The position numbers and the translations under genes are program-made. From assembly GCA_964541085.1 (NCBI GenBank), contig CAZIPA010000004.1, positions 1 through 64,000 of the forward strand: 64,000 nt of DNA. The letters are read 5' to 3'. Position 1 is the stretch's first letter; every line of letters starts with the position of its first letter. This stretch comes from UBA4644 sp964541085 (GTDB taxonomy: Bacteria; Bacillota; Clostridia; Oscillospirales; Butyricicoccaceae). The notes under the pieces were generated by a model. It made no database searches and had not been told where the DNA came from. It was given only the letters and a program-made list of their open reading frames with translations. Of this stretch, positions 1-6,867 are shown one piece after another.

Positions 1-2
1 AT

Positions 3-128
3 CGTTTTGGAGGCTACGAGTTCATGGGAGCGGATACTGATGAAACGGTAAAAAATAAGGTCTTGGAGAACATAAAGCAATTCTTTATTAGACTGTTTTA
101 TAAATACGGAATTTTGCGAGAGAATTAA
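3..128 (+). CDS. C-terminal end of an unidentified protein (cut by window edge)
   Basis: An open frame runs in from the left edge and ends at TAA 126-128, giving 41 residues that start RFGGYEFMGADTDE and end KYGILREN. The tail is charged and helical-looking, with no motif I can assign. The start and most of the protein lie outside the window. Downstream is about 120 bp of A+T-rich sequence with no gene. I do not recognise the family. Confidence 0.5.
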   Translation, partial: RFGGYEFMGADTDETVKNKVLENIKQFFIRLFYKYGILREN

Positions 129-251
129 ACCGCTGAACTATTATATTTTTTCTCTGAACTCTCAGATTTTCCACTATACAATCAGACTATTCCTCGGTAG
201 GGGGTTCATTTGAAAATCATATAAATATATGAATTTCCCTGGAAAGCAAAA

Positions 252-300
252 AAGTTCTGGCAACAAGAGGCTCAATTTGAACCCCCTGTTGCCAGAACTT
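252..300 (-). terminator. Hairpin with T-tract on the minus strand, second terminator after tRNA-Leu
   Basis: The arms at 252-265 and 287-300 are perfectly complementary over 14 bp (AAGTTCTGGCAACA). On the minus strand the stem is followed by TTTTGCTTTCC. It lies beyond the first terminator of the tRNA transcript, so it may be a back-up or may close a short unrecognised transcript. Confidence 0.55.
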
Positions 301-328
301 GTTGATTTACAAGGCTTTTCAGTTAGAA

Positions 329-374
329 AAAAATAAAAGTCCGAAACCGATTGTATCAACGGTTTCGGACTTTT
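329..374 (-). terminator. Rho-independent terminator of tRNA-Leu
   Basis: The arms at 335-349 and 360-374 form a perfect 15-bp stem (AAAAGTCCGAAACCG). On the minus strand the stem runs into a tract of Ts (complement of 324-338). It starts 1 nt beyond the 3' CCA of the tRNA. Confidence 0.85.
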
Positions 375-375
375 G

Positions 376-458
376 TGGTACGGGTAGTGGGGGTCGAACC
401 CACACGGTTGCCCACAGGAACCTAAATCCTGCGCGTCTGCCAATTCCGCCATACCCGC
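376..458 (-). tRNA. tRNA-Leu, anticodon UAG
   Basis: On the minus strand the sequence starts GCGGGTA and ends TACCCGT followed by A and an encoded CCA (378-376). The acceptor stem pairs fully with one G-T pair. The anticodon stem CAGGA/TCCTG encloses the loop TTTAGGT, giving anticodon TAG. A long variable arm (GTGGGCAACCGT) and the T-loop GGTTCGACC fit a class II leucine tRNA. It reads CUA and other CUN codons. Downstream are two hairpin terminators. Confidence 0.95.
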
Positions 459-465
459 ATAGGAA

Positions 466-496
466 CGCTCCCCGAAAAGTGGGGAGCGTGTTTTTT
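466..496 (+). terminator. Hairpin with T-tract between tRNA-Leu and the next gene
   Basis: The arms CGCTCCCC (466-473) and GGGGAGCG (481-488) are followed on the plus strand by GTTTTTT. The T-tract orientation is plus, yet both neighbours are on the minus strand. It could stop antisense transcription or be a processing hairpin ahead of the tRNA. Confidence 0.45.
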
Positions 497-511
497 CATT
501 GGATGAGGGGT

Positions 512-1354
512 TTACCGCTCGCTGAGAAGCTGCGCGTTCAGGCCCCATTGCAGGGCCTCTCTTACGCCGTCCACATCCTGGGCCTGCAAAAGCAGACCGA
601 TCAGCGGCCCCAGCATTTCGCCCTTCCACAGGCCCCGCTCCGGATCAGTATTCAGAGAAGCGTGAGGAAGATGTTCCCAGAGCTTTCCAAAACCGAACAC
701 CAGAAACTCAATGCGGCTGACCAGATCCACAGTGATTTGAACCAGATCGCTGCGGATTTGCAGCATGGACACCGGCCCCAGATCCCGCAGAGCAAAGCCT
801 GCGTCACGGATATCCAGCCGGCAGGGTGTCTGCATGGAGGAGAGCTTTTCCTGCAACCGATCCATGGTCTGCTGATCGCCGGAAATGCAGATTTGCCGGA
901 TGTCCGTCTGGCCAATGGACAGACTTGCCGGGAAGAAGGACAGCGCCGCACCTTGCAGCTGATAATGCCGGGCAGGCAGCCATTCCAGCCAGCAGCCGCC
1001 GTTGAAACGGGTCAGGGGAAGGGATAAACGGCGGGGCTTGCTGTTGGGCAGCACAACCTCCTCCCGGAGAGAGAAGGCGACATTCGCCTCATGCAGCGCC
1101 CTTGTAATGCTGATTCGTACCGTGCCGCCGGCATCCCGGGACATCGGCGGGGCCTTTTGCCAGAGAATCCCGCCGTTCTGATCCAGATACAGCAGCGTGG
1201 CATTTTCCGGCTCCACATTCAGAAAAAAGGAACGGCTGGTGCGCCTTGGCTTTGCGGCGGTAATGCAGATTTTACACGGCTTGGCCGGAAGACTTGTGGT
1301 CAGATAAAGATGACCATCGGTTTGCAGAAAATGAGACAGATCATAGGCAAACAT
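512..1354 (-). CDS. Hypothetical protein, 280 aa
   Basis: A 280-residue protein preceded by GGGGGATTCAGA before ATG 1354 and by a strong promoter (TTGACG, 17 bp, TATAAT at 1482-1454), so it is very probably expressed. There is no signal peptide or membrane span. The composition alternates hydrophobic and polar residues like a beta-rich soluble protein. The N-terminal part (about 1-190) is strand-rich. The C-terminal 80 residues hold the segment FLVFGFGKLWEHLPHASL and a helical end. I do not recognise a family and propose no function. It stands alone, with tRNA-Leu downstream on the same strand. Confidence 0.75.
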   Translation of the reverse strand: MFAYDLSHFLQTDGHLYLTTSLPAKPCKICITAAKPRRTSRSFFLNVEPENATLLYLDQNGGILWQKAPPMSRDAGGTVRISITRALHEANVAFSLREEVVLPNSKPRRLSLPLTRFNGGCWLEWLPARHYQLQGAALSFFPASLSIGQTDIRQICISGDQQTMDRLQEKLSSMQTPCRLDIRDAGFALRDLGPVSMLQIRSDLVQITVDLVSRIEFLVFGFGKLWEHLPHASLNTDPERGLWKGEMLGPLIGLLLQAQDVDGVREALQWGLNAQLLSER

Positions 1355-1453
1355 TCTGAATCCCCCATTCCGAACGAATTGGAAACATGATCCGGCAAAC
1401 GGTCTGCAAAGTGCGAAAATGCAAGATTACGCACCATGCGCCGCTGCAAGCAG

Positions 1454-1482
1454 ATTATACACCATTCCCGCCCTTCCGTCAA
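1454..1482 (-). promoter_or_regulatory. Sigma-A-type promoter of the 280-aa hypothetical gene
   Basis: On the minus strand, TTGACG (1482-1477), a 17-bp spacer and TATAAT (1459-1454), about 100 bp before the ATG at 1354. Both boxes are near consensus. Confidence 0.75.
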
Positions 1483-1621
1483 CCGGAAAAGAGGCGGGTT
1501 TTGCATATCTGAATGCGTTGGCAGTCAAAAATCAGGCAGTTTCACCAAATTCCACTTTCAAATAGATGGTTGCAGCTGCGTGGAATACCGAAATACGGCG
1601 GTTTCAATCGCACAGGTGCTG

Positions 1622-1665
1622 CGTAAAAAGACCGGCGCAGAGGTTTATCAACAACTGCGCCGGTT
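1622..1665 (-). terminator. Terminator of the XRE regulator gene
   Basis: The arms ACCGGCGCAG (1631-1640) and CTGCGCCGGT (1655-1664) form a 10-bp perfect stem. On the minus strand it is followed by CTTTTT. The stem starts inside the TAA stop codon (1666-1664), so the gene and terminator abut without spacing. Confidence 0.85.
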
Positions 1666-1918
1666 ACTGCTTTTGCCGATCCGGATCAATCAGCCATTCC
1701 ACAGATACTTTGAGAACTTTCGCAAACACCATGAGCTCATAGTCCGTAACAAAACGGTCGCCCGTTTCAATTTTGCTGATGGCTTCACGCTCAATGGTGA
1801 CACCATTGATCTGCATACGGGCGGCAAGGTCGGCCTGGGACAGGCGCATTGCTGTACGCATCTGATGGATGCGGTCACCGGAGATGTTTTTCTTCCCGTC
1901 ATAGTCATAAATCTTCAA
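1664..1918 (-). CDS. XRE-family helix-turn-helix regulator, 84 aa
   Basis: A small DNA-binding protein with one HTH_3 domain: the segment HQMRTAMRLSQADLAARM, then EREAISKIETGDR, then a final helix typical of Cro/CI repressors (residues about 15-75). I chose the TTG at 1918 (LKIYDYDG) because GGAGGT sits 6 nt before it. An upstream ATG at 1951 has no ribosome site. It is 84 residues long, a single-domain repressor with no effector domain. It has its own terminator and diverges from the lipoprotein gene at 2109. TTGTAA/TTACAA half-sites in the shared intergenic region are candidate operators, which would make it autoregulatory and perhaps a regulator of the lipoprotein. Confidence 0.8.
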   Translation of the reverse strand: MKIYDYDGKKNISGDRIHQMRTAMRLSQADLAARMQINGVTIEREAISKIETGDRFVTDYELMVFAKVLKVSVEWLIDPDRQKQ

Positions 1919-1966
1919 GGTGTCACCTCCAGTGTGCCTTGACAATACCACGAATCTGTGATAATC

Positions 1967-2005
1967 TTGTAATAAAGATTTACAACATATAAAGAAATAT
2001 TACAA
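1967..2005. promoter_or_regulatory. Candidate operator: three TTGTAA/TTACAA half-sites
   Basis: TTGTAA (1967-1972) and TTACAA (1980-1985) form an inverted repeat with a 7-bp spacer, and a further TTACAA lies at 2000-2005. They sit between the divergent XRE and lipoprotein genes. Assignment to the XRE protein is inference. Confidence 0.4.
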
Positions 2006-2108
2006 AAAGCGAGAAAGCCTCACACAAATGCGACTGGTTTCAGAATAACAGCAGTCAACCATGGGGTTGCAGTGATATAATGAAACAAAGAATAAAGGAG
2101 AAGAAATC

Positions 2109-3029
2109 ATGAAAAGAACACTCGCAATGATTCTTGCGCTGCTTTTGACGCTGTCTCTGGCGGCCTGTGCAGAACCCTCCGGCGGAGAAATCCGGGAACC
2201 TGCTCAGGTTACCACGGGTGACAGCACAGAGAATAAGCAGACGGGGGAACCGGCAGAAGAACCAACAAAAGAACCCGAAAAAACAGAAGCTGCGATTTCT
2301 GAGACTGTGCTGGTGGATGAAGCCGGTGTGAAAATCACGGCAAAGAGCCTTGCAGATGATGGAATCTTCGGGCCCGAGCTCAAGCTGCTTATCGAGAATG
2401 ATTCCGGCCAGGACCTGACCTTTCAGTGCGGCTACGCTTCCGTCAACGGATATATGGTGGACACTATGATGTCTGTTGATGTTGTAAACGGCAAAAAAGC
2501 CAATGACAGCCTGACCTTTATGGAGTCTTCCCTGACAGCCTGCGACATTGACGCAATCGCAGACATGGAAATGACATTCCATATTTTCGATACGGCTACA
2601 TGGGAAACCTATCTGGACACGGCTGCAATTCTCATCCGGACTTCCATCGCAGATACCTTTGCGTATACCTATGACGACAGCGGCGATTTGGCTTATGAGG
2701 GAAATGATGTAAAGATTGTGGTCAAAGGGCTTGCGGAAGATGACTCCATCTTTGGCCCCAGCATTGTGGTCTACATTGAAAACACTGGCAGCTTGGATAT
2801 CGTTGTGCAAACCAGAGATATTTCGATCAATGGCTTCATGGTAGATGCGATATTTTCCTGTGAAGTAGTGGCAGGTAAGCGTGCTTTGGATACGATAACC
2901 TTCATGGATTCCGACCTTGAGGCAAACGCAATTACTGCCATAGAGGATGTAGAGCTGTCCTTCCACATTTTTGATATGGCCGCATGGGAAACCATCGCAG
3001 ACACGGAGGCCGTTCGTATCACCTTCTGA
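2109..3029 (+). CDS. Lipoprotein with two tandem copies of a beta-rich domain, 306 aa
   Basis: The N-terminus is a lipoprotein signal (KR, hydrophobic stretch, lipobox LAAC with Cys20), so the product should be anchored outside the cytoplasmic membrane. Residues about 25-60 are a Glu/Pro/Thr-rich linker. Two homologous domains follow, at about 66-180 and 196-306. They share VKI, DDGIFGPELK versus DDSIFGPSIV, the NGYMVDTMMS/NGFMVDAIFS motif, LTFMESSL/ITFMDSDL and MTFHIFDTATWET/LSFHIFDMAAWET. That is a clear internal duplication of a domain resembling the DUF4352/DUF5067 immunoglobulin-like group. AAAGGAG lies before ATG 2109, TATAAT at 2076-2081, and a terminator follows. Substrate or partner is unknown. 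Confidence 0.85.
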   Translation: MKRTLAMILALLLTLSLAACAEPSGGEIREPAQVTTGDSTENKQTGEPAEEPTKEPEKTEAAISETVLVDEAGVKITAKSLADDGIFGPELKLLIENDSGQDLTFQCGYASVNGYMVDTMMSVDVVNGKKANDSLTFMESSLTACDIDAIADMEMTFHIFDTATWETYLDTAAILIRTSIADTFAYTYDDSGDLAYEGNDVKIVVKGLAEDDSIFGPSIVVYIENTGSLDIVVQTRDISINGFMVDAIFSCEVVAGKRALDTITFMDSDLEANAITAIEDVELSFHIFDMAAWETIADTEAVRITF

Positions 3030-3043
3030 TTTACATTTCACCC

Positions 3044-3080
3044 AAAGGTGCCGCAGGCGTTCAAGTGAATCCTGCGGTGC
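3044..3080 (+). terminator. Terminator of the lipoprotein gene
   Basis: AAAGGTGCCGCAGG (3044-3057) pairs with CCTGCGGTGCCTTT (3070-3083 region) through two G-T pairs, followed by TTTTTG. It starts 15 bp after the stop codon. Confidence 0.8.
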
Positions 3081-3215
3081 CTTTTTGTATTATCCGTCCT
3101 TTCATGAAGCGTTTACCGAAAAGTAAAGTCCGGCAGCTTCTGTGAAAGGGAAACCCGGCAATCCCCCTCTCTTCCCGGCAAAACCGCGGTGCCCGGGGAA
3201 AGACCGGGGCGGGCA

Positions 3216-3244
3216 TTGACAAGCAGCGCTTTTTCCGATAAGAT
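3216..3244 (+). promoter_or_regulatory. Promoter of deoC
   Basis: Consensus TTGACA (3216-3221), a 17-bp spacer and TAAGAT (3239-3244), 35 bp before the ATG of deoC. Confidence 0.8.
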
Positions 3245-3279
3245 AACAGCAGAATCAGAAAATGAAGGGAGAACCTTTT

Positions 3280-3948
3280 ATGTCTATTGCGTCTTACATT
3301 GACCATACCCTGCTGAAGCAGGATGCCACTGCGGAACAGATCGACAAGCTTTGCGCCGAGGCGGCGGAATATCACTTTGCCTCCGTCTGCGTCAATCCCT
3401 GGTATGTGCCCCGCTGCGTGAAAAACTTGCAGGGCAGCGGCGTGAAGGTGTGTACCGTTGTGGGCTTCCCGCTGGGCGCTACCACGCTGGAAACCAAGGT
3501 GTTTGAGACTTTGCAGGCCGTCAAATCCGGTGCCCAGGAGATCGACATGGTGATGAATGTGTGTGCCATGAAATCCGGCAGCACCAAGGCCATCGAGCAG
3601 GAGATTCAGGCGCTGGCCGCGGCGGTGGAGGGCTCTGCCATCCTCAAGGTCATCATCGAGACCTGCCTGCTGACGAAGGAGGAAAAGGTGCTGGCCTGCC
3701 AGCTGGCAAAGCGTTCCGGCGCGGATTTCGTCAAGACCTCCACCGGCTTTTCCACCGGCGGCGCTACCGTGGAGGATATCGCGCTGATGCGGGAGACGGT
3801 GGGCCCGGATATGGGCGTAAAGGCCTCTGGCGGCATCCGGGATTATGCCACGGCGCTGGCGATGATTCAGGCGGGCGCTACCCGAATCGGTGCTTCTGCC
3901 GGAATCGCCATCGTGCGGCAGGAGCAGGAGGCGCTGAAGCAGCAATAA
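3280..3948 (+). CDS. deoC: Deoxyribose-phosphate aldolase
   Basis: Cytosolic class I aldolase that cleaves 2-deoxyribose-5-phosphate to glyceraldehyde-3-phosphate and acetaldehyde in deoxynucleoside salvage. It is 222 residues, the usual length. Visible motifs are the start SYIDHTLLK, GFPLGA, EIDMVMN, the phosphate-site region KVIIETCLL, the Schiff-base lysine in DFVKTSTGF and GVKASGGIRD near the C-terminus. ATG 3280 is chosen because AAGGGAG lies 9 nt upstream; an in-frame ATG at 3262 would overlap that site. It is a single gene with its own strong promoter, not in a deo operon here. The only hairpin after the stop has its T-tract on the opposite strand. Confidence 0.95.
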   Translation: MSIASYIDHTLLKQDATAEQIDKLCAEAAEYHFASVCVNPWYVPRCVKNLQGSGVKVCTVVGFPLGATTLETKVFETLQAVKSGAQEIDMVMNVCAMKSGSTKAIEQEIQALAAAVEGSAILKVIIETCLLTKEEKVLACQLAKRSGADFVKTSTGFSTGGATVEDIALMRETVGPDMGVKASGGIRDYATALAMIQAGATRIGASAGIAIVRQEQEALKQQ

Positions 3949-4069
3949 AAAAGGGCACCCCGCAGGGTGCCAGTGCCGGCAAAATCGCTTTCGCCGGGTT
4001 TGTGGGGATAAAGATATGAACGGTGCCGGACGCTCTGCGTCCGACTGAAGGGTGATCCGGCCCTTCAGC
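3947..4069 (-). ncRNA. Candidate structured small RNA, divergent from hpf
   Basis: No protein is encoded, but the minus strand carries a complete transcription unit. There is a -10 box at 4081-4076. Then come four successive hairpins: 4068-4061/4052-4045 (CTGAAGGG), 4043-4037/4033-4027 (CGGACGC), 3997-3993/3980-3976 (CCGGC) and 3971-3965/3960-3954 (GGCACCC). The last is followed by six Ts overlapping the deoC stop. The predicted length is about 120 nt. Structured raiA-motif RNAs are known beside raiA/hpf genes in Firmicutes, but I cannot confirm membership, and those are usually reported on the same strand. Function unknown. Confidence 0.45.
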
Positions 4070-4075
4070 AATTTC

Positions 4076-4104
4076 AATATACCACATCCGGAAAGCGAAA
4101 AAGG
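4076..4104 (-). promoter_or_regulatory. Candidate promoter of the divergent small RNA
   Basis: The minus strand reads TGTGGTATATTGAAATTGC, with TATATT at 4081-4076 and CCTTTT about 17 bp upstream. It is almost the same as the hpf promoter on the other strand (TGTGGTATACTGTAATTGC), which supports both. Confidence 0.5.
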
Positions 4105-4189
4105 TCGAAATCTGTCCGGTGTTTTGAAAAGCTTCAAAATGTTTTCCAAATGTCGGGGGAACAGATTGGAGAAAAGTCACAATTTCTTC

Positions 4190-4218
4190 TTCCTTTTTTC
4201 CGAAAGGTGTGGTATACT
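4190..4218 (+). promoter_or_regulatory. Promoter of hpf
   Basis: TATACT (4213-4218) with an extended TGTGG element. The -35 region is a weak TTCCTT at 4190-4195. The sequence from TGTGG onward is nearly repeated in inverted orientation at 4090-4066. Confidence 0.6.
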
Positions 4219-4266
4219 GTAATTGCCGGAAGAAAGATCTGAGCAATTTGCAAAGGAGTGTCACAC

Positions 4267-4794
4267 ATGAAGATCGAGGTTTATGGCAGAAAAATGACCG
4301 TATCCGACACAATGGAAGCCTATGCTGTCCGCAAGATGGAAAAGCTGGGCAAGTATTTTGGCGACGAACCTGCGGTACAGATCACCTTCTCCAGTGAGCG
4401 TGGGATGCAGACCGTGGAGATTTCTTTCTCCGTGAAGAATCTGTTCTTCCGCGCACAGGAGCGCACCTCGGATATGTATGCGTCCATCGACGGAGCGGTG
4501 GCCTCTATTGACCGCCAGATCCAGAAGAACAAGACCCGTCTGGCCAAGCGGCTGCATACCGACTCCTTCACCCGTTCGGTGGAAGCCATGACGGATTATC
4601 ATGAGGAAGAGTTCCAGCTGATGCGGGAAAAGACGCTGGAGGTCAAGCCCATGTCCATCGAGGATGCCATTTTGCAGATGAATCTGCTGGGCCACAATTT
4701 CTTCTTCTTTGTCAATACGGATCGGGGTGGCAGACACTGCGTGGTGTACAAGCGCAATGACGGCGGCTACGGTCTGCTGGTGAGCGAAGCATAA
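4267..4794 (+). CDS. hpf: Ribosome hibernation promoting factor, long form
   Basis: Binds the 30S decoding region in stationary phase and drives 100S ribosome dimer formation. It is 175 residues, matching the long HPF of Gram-positives. An N-terminal RaiA domain spans about 1-100 (KIEVYGRKMTVSD, ASIDGAVASIDRQIQKNKTRL), a linker follows, and a C-terminal dimerisation domain runs from about 118 (SIEDAILQMNLLGHNFFFF, VYKRNDGGYGLL). AAGGAG is 9 nt before ATG 4267; the GTG at 4258 overlaps that site and is rejected. It is monocistronic, with a terminator at 4831. The promoter is mirrored on the other strand by that of the candidate small RNA. Confidence 0.95.
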   Translation: MKIEVYGRKMTVSDTMEAYAVRKMEKLGKYFGDEPAVQITFSSERGMQTVEISFSVKNLFFRAQERTSDMYASIDGAVASIDRQIQKNKTRLAKRLHTDSFTRSVEAMTDYHEEEFQLMREKTLEVKPMSIEDAILQMNLLGHNFFFFVNTDRGGRHCVVYKRNDGGYGLLVSEA

Positions 4795-4830
4795 TTTCCC
4801 AGCCTTACAAATCCATACGCAAAAACACTG

Positions 4831-4861
4831 CGCCGCCCGGGTCATCCCCGGGCGGCTTTCT
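4831..4861. terminator. Bidirectional terminator between hpf and the anti-sigma gene
   Basis: GCCGCCCGGG and CCCGGGCGGC form a 10-bp stem with a 5-nt loop, followed by TTTC on the plus strand and by a GTTTTTG tract on the minus strand. It serves convergent genes. Confidence 0.75.
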
Positions 4862-4872
4862 GTATGGGTGCG

Positions 4873-5448
4873 TTATTCCCAGACCCATTTGGAAAAATAG
4901 CGATTTTGCGAAGACAACACCCATTCCGTCTCCTCTCCGTTGGTGAAAGCCCGCAGCTTGCCCAGACGGGCCTCCTCCAGCTCCCAAAAGCCCCGACTTT
5001 CCATATAGGAGGCCAGAGCGGCATCGCCGGGCTGGGCAAGAATCACCCGGGGAGAGCGCTGAATCTGTACATGATCCTTCCCGGCAACTGTGATCTGCAA
5101 AAAGCCCATTGCCGCTGAAAAGGGATTTGCCGTGTCGAATTTCAGATAAGACAAAAAGCAGCTCGCCAGCAGCAGCCCGATCAGCAGCACTGCGGCAAGG
5201 GTGAGGGTGACAGCGCGCTTTTTCCGGCTCCATTTTTTCGAAAACGCCTTCAGCGGCGCCGCATCGGCATCCGGCACAGCGGAGACGGCAGAGGCCAGCA
5301 CATCCGGCGCTTTCATGCGTTCCAGACAGGCCCGGCAGGAGAGACAGCCCTCCAGATGCTCGTCCACAAAGGCGATGCTGTCCTCGCTGGCCAGCCCATC
5401 CAGATACAGCGGCAGCAGGTCCTGAATGATATTACACGGGTTTCTCAT
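4873..5448 (-). CDS. Anti-sigma factor with zinc-finger domain
   Basis: A 191-residue membrane protein predicted to hold the neighbouring ECF sigma factor inactive. The cytoplasmic N-terminus has the anti-sigma zinc-finger pattern HLEGCLSCRAC (about residues 31-41). One membrane span follows at about 78-100 (AVTLTLAAVLLIGLLLASCF). The extracytoplasmic part is about 90 residues, ends in FSKWVWE and is presumably the sensor. The ATG at 5448 lies within the 3' end of the sigma gene (17-bp overlap), so the two are translationally coupled. The signal sensed cannot be read from sequence. It ends at a terminator shared with hpf. Confidence 0.85.
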   Translation of the reverse strand: MRNPCNIIQDLLPLYLDGLASEDSIAFVDEHLEGCLSCRACLERMKAPDVLASAVSAVPDADAAPLKAFSKKWSRKKRAVTLTLAAVLLIGLLLASCFLSYLKFDTANPFSAAMGFLQITVAGKDHVQIQRSPRVILAQPGDAALASYMESRGFWELEEARLGKLRAFTNGEETEWVLSSQNRYFSKWVWE

Positions 5449-5935
5449 GTTGCTCCTCCTTCAAGCGTTCTCTGATTCTGTTTCGTGCCCGGTGGTAGGT
5501 GACGCAGGCCCAGTTTTCGGACTTTCCGAAAATCTGCCCGATCTGCCGGTAGCTCAGCTGCGCATACACTCTCCACAGAAAAACCTCCCGGTAGGGGTCT
5601 GGAATCGTGTGGAGGATACGCTGGATTTGCAGAACCTCCTCCTGTCGGATCAGCCGTTCCTCTGCCGATTCATCCGGCGCAGGCAAAAGCTCCAGAGCTT
5701 CCGGCTCCGCAGTCTGGCCGGATTGCTTCCAATAGGTATAGTAACAATTTTTCGCAATCTGGCACAGCCACACCCGGATATCGCATTCACCTCGAAAGCC
5801 GTCGATGGAGCGCAGGGCCTTGTAAAAGGTTTCCTCGGTAATTTCTTCGGCGATGTGCTCATTTCCGGAAAGCCGCCGGATATAGCAAAACACATCCTGA
5901 AAATAGGTACGGTAGATGGTTTCAAATTCCGTCAC
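5432..5935 (-). CDS. ECF-type RNA polymerase sigma factor
   Basis: A 167-residue group 4 sigma factor. Region 2 is at about 5-75 (FCYIRRLSGNEHIAEEITEETFYKAL, then the -10 recognition part GFRGECDIRVWLCQIAKN). Region 4 is at about 105-160 (IPDPYREVFLWRVYAQLSYRQIGQIFGKSENWACVTYHRAR). The start is GTG 5935, placed after AAGGAGGTGGCAGC. It is followed immediately by its anti-sigma factor. The upstream region holds CTGTAAGAT and CGGTC with ECF-like spacing, suggesting autoregulation. The regulon is unknown. Confidence 0.9.
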   Translation of the reverse strand: MTEFETIYRTYFQDVFCYIRRLSGNEHIAEEITEETFYKALRSIDGFRGECDIRVWLCQIAKNCYYTYWKQSGQTAEPEALELLPAPDESAEERLIRQEEVLQIQRILHTIPDPYREVFLWRVYAQLSYRQIGQIFGKSENWACVTYHRARNRIRERLKEEQHEKPV

Positions 5936-5959
5936 GCTGCCACCTCCTTTCGCCTATAA

Positions 5960-5987
5960 GACCGGAAAAAACGAAAAATCTTACAGG
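5960..5987 (-). promoter_or_regulatory. Candidate ECF-sigma autoregulatory promoter
   Basis: On the minus strand CCTGTAAGAT (5987-5978) and CCGGTC (5965-5960) resemble the TGTAAC / CGTC boxes of ECF promoters, 25 bp before the GTG start. Inference only. Confidence 0.35.
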
Positions 5988-6016
5988 CATTTTCAAAGAT
6001 TTTTTCAAACAATTGA

Positions 6017-6796
6017 TTATCCCAGCGCCACATCCAGAATCATCATCAGGACAAAGCCCAGCGCTGTGCCGATGGCACCGGCCATACCGCCCGGACCCCG
6101 CTGGGTTTCGGGAATCAGCTCCACGGCGATCACATAGAGCATGGTTCCTGCCGCAAAGGCCAGCACATAGGGCAGCAGCGGCGTCAGCAGCCGGGTGAGC
6201 AGCAGCGTCAGCACCGCCCCCAGCGGCTCCACGACGCCGGACAGCACCCCACCGGCAAAGGCACGCCCCCGATTCATGCCGCCCGCCGCCAGCGGCGTGG
6301 AAATAATGGCTCCCTCCGGGATGTTCTGAATGGCAATTCCCAGAGAAAGGGCCGCCGCACCTGCCGCCGTCACCCCTTCCTGCCGTGCCAGCACGCCGGC
6401 CAGCGCCACACCTACCGCCATACCCTCCGGCAGATTGTGCAGCGTCACCGCCAGCAGCAGCATCCGGGTGCCCCGCGCCGAAGAAGGTTCCGTCGCCCTC
6501 CGACGCTCTGCCCGGGAAAGCAGCCCATCCAGCCACAGCAGACCGCCCATCCCTGCCAGAAAGCCCAGCGCCGCAGGCAGCCACGCAATTCCGCCGGAGG
6601 CCCGTGTCTGCTCGATGGCGGGCATCAGCAGCGACCAGACCATAGCGGCCAGCATCACACCGGCAGAAAAGCCCAGCAATCCCCGATGAATGGCCGGATG
6701 GCTTTTTCTCCGCAGAAAAAACACTGCCGCCGCTCCCAGAGAGGTTCCCAGGAAGGGCAGCAGAATACAAAAAACAGCGTTCAGGGTCTCCTGCAC
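6017..6796 (-). CDS. ZIP-family divalent metal transporter
   Basis: A 259-residue integral membrane protein, about eight spans, of the ZIP/ZupT family that imports Zn2+ or other divalent metals. The diagnostic helices are present: TLHNLPEGMAVGVALAG (about residues 115-131) and IQNIPEGAIISTPL (about 155-168), whose His, Asn, Pro and Glu residues form the metal site. The start is GTG 6796, 9 nt after CGGAGGAAA. Upstream on the same strand is a metal-responsive CsoR-like repressor gene (71-bp gap), then a methyltransferase and an ECF S-component. The context suggests a metal-homeostasis operon; which metal is not determined. Confidence 0.9.
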   Translation of the reverse strand: MQETLNAVFCILLPFLGTSLGAAAVFFLRRKSHPAIHRGLLGFSAGVMLAAMVWSLLMPAIEQTRASGGIAWLPAALGFLAGMGGLLWLDGLLSRAERRRATEPSSARGTRMLLLAVTLHNLPEGMAVGVALAGVLARQEGVTAAGAAALSLGIAIQNIPEGAIISTPLAAGGMNRGRAFAGGVLSGVVEPLGAVLTLLLTRLLTPLLPYVLAFAAGTMLYVIAVELIPETQRGPGGMAGAIGTALGFVLMMILDVALG

Positions 6797-6867
6797 CTTG
6801 ATTTCCTCCGTTTCCGTTTGGTTACGCTATCCTATGCGGAAAGGGGCGCGGAGGTGCAGAGGGCGGT

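Noticed and set aside
174..629. Open frame on the minus strand across the tRNA-Leu gene
   Set aside because: It runs through the tRNA and two terminators, so it is not a gene.
3949..3975. Hairpin after deoC as the deoC terminator
   Set aside because: Its T-tract lies on the minus strand; on the plus strand the stem is preceded by As and followed by AGTGCC, so it fits the divergent small RNA instead.
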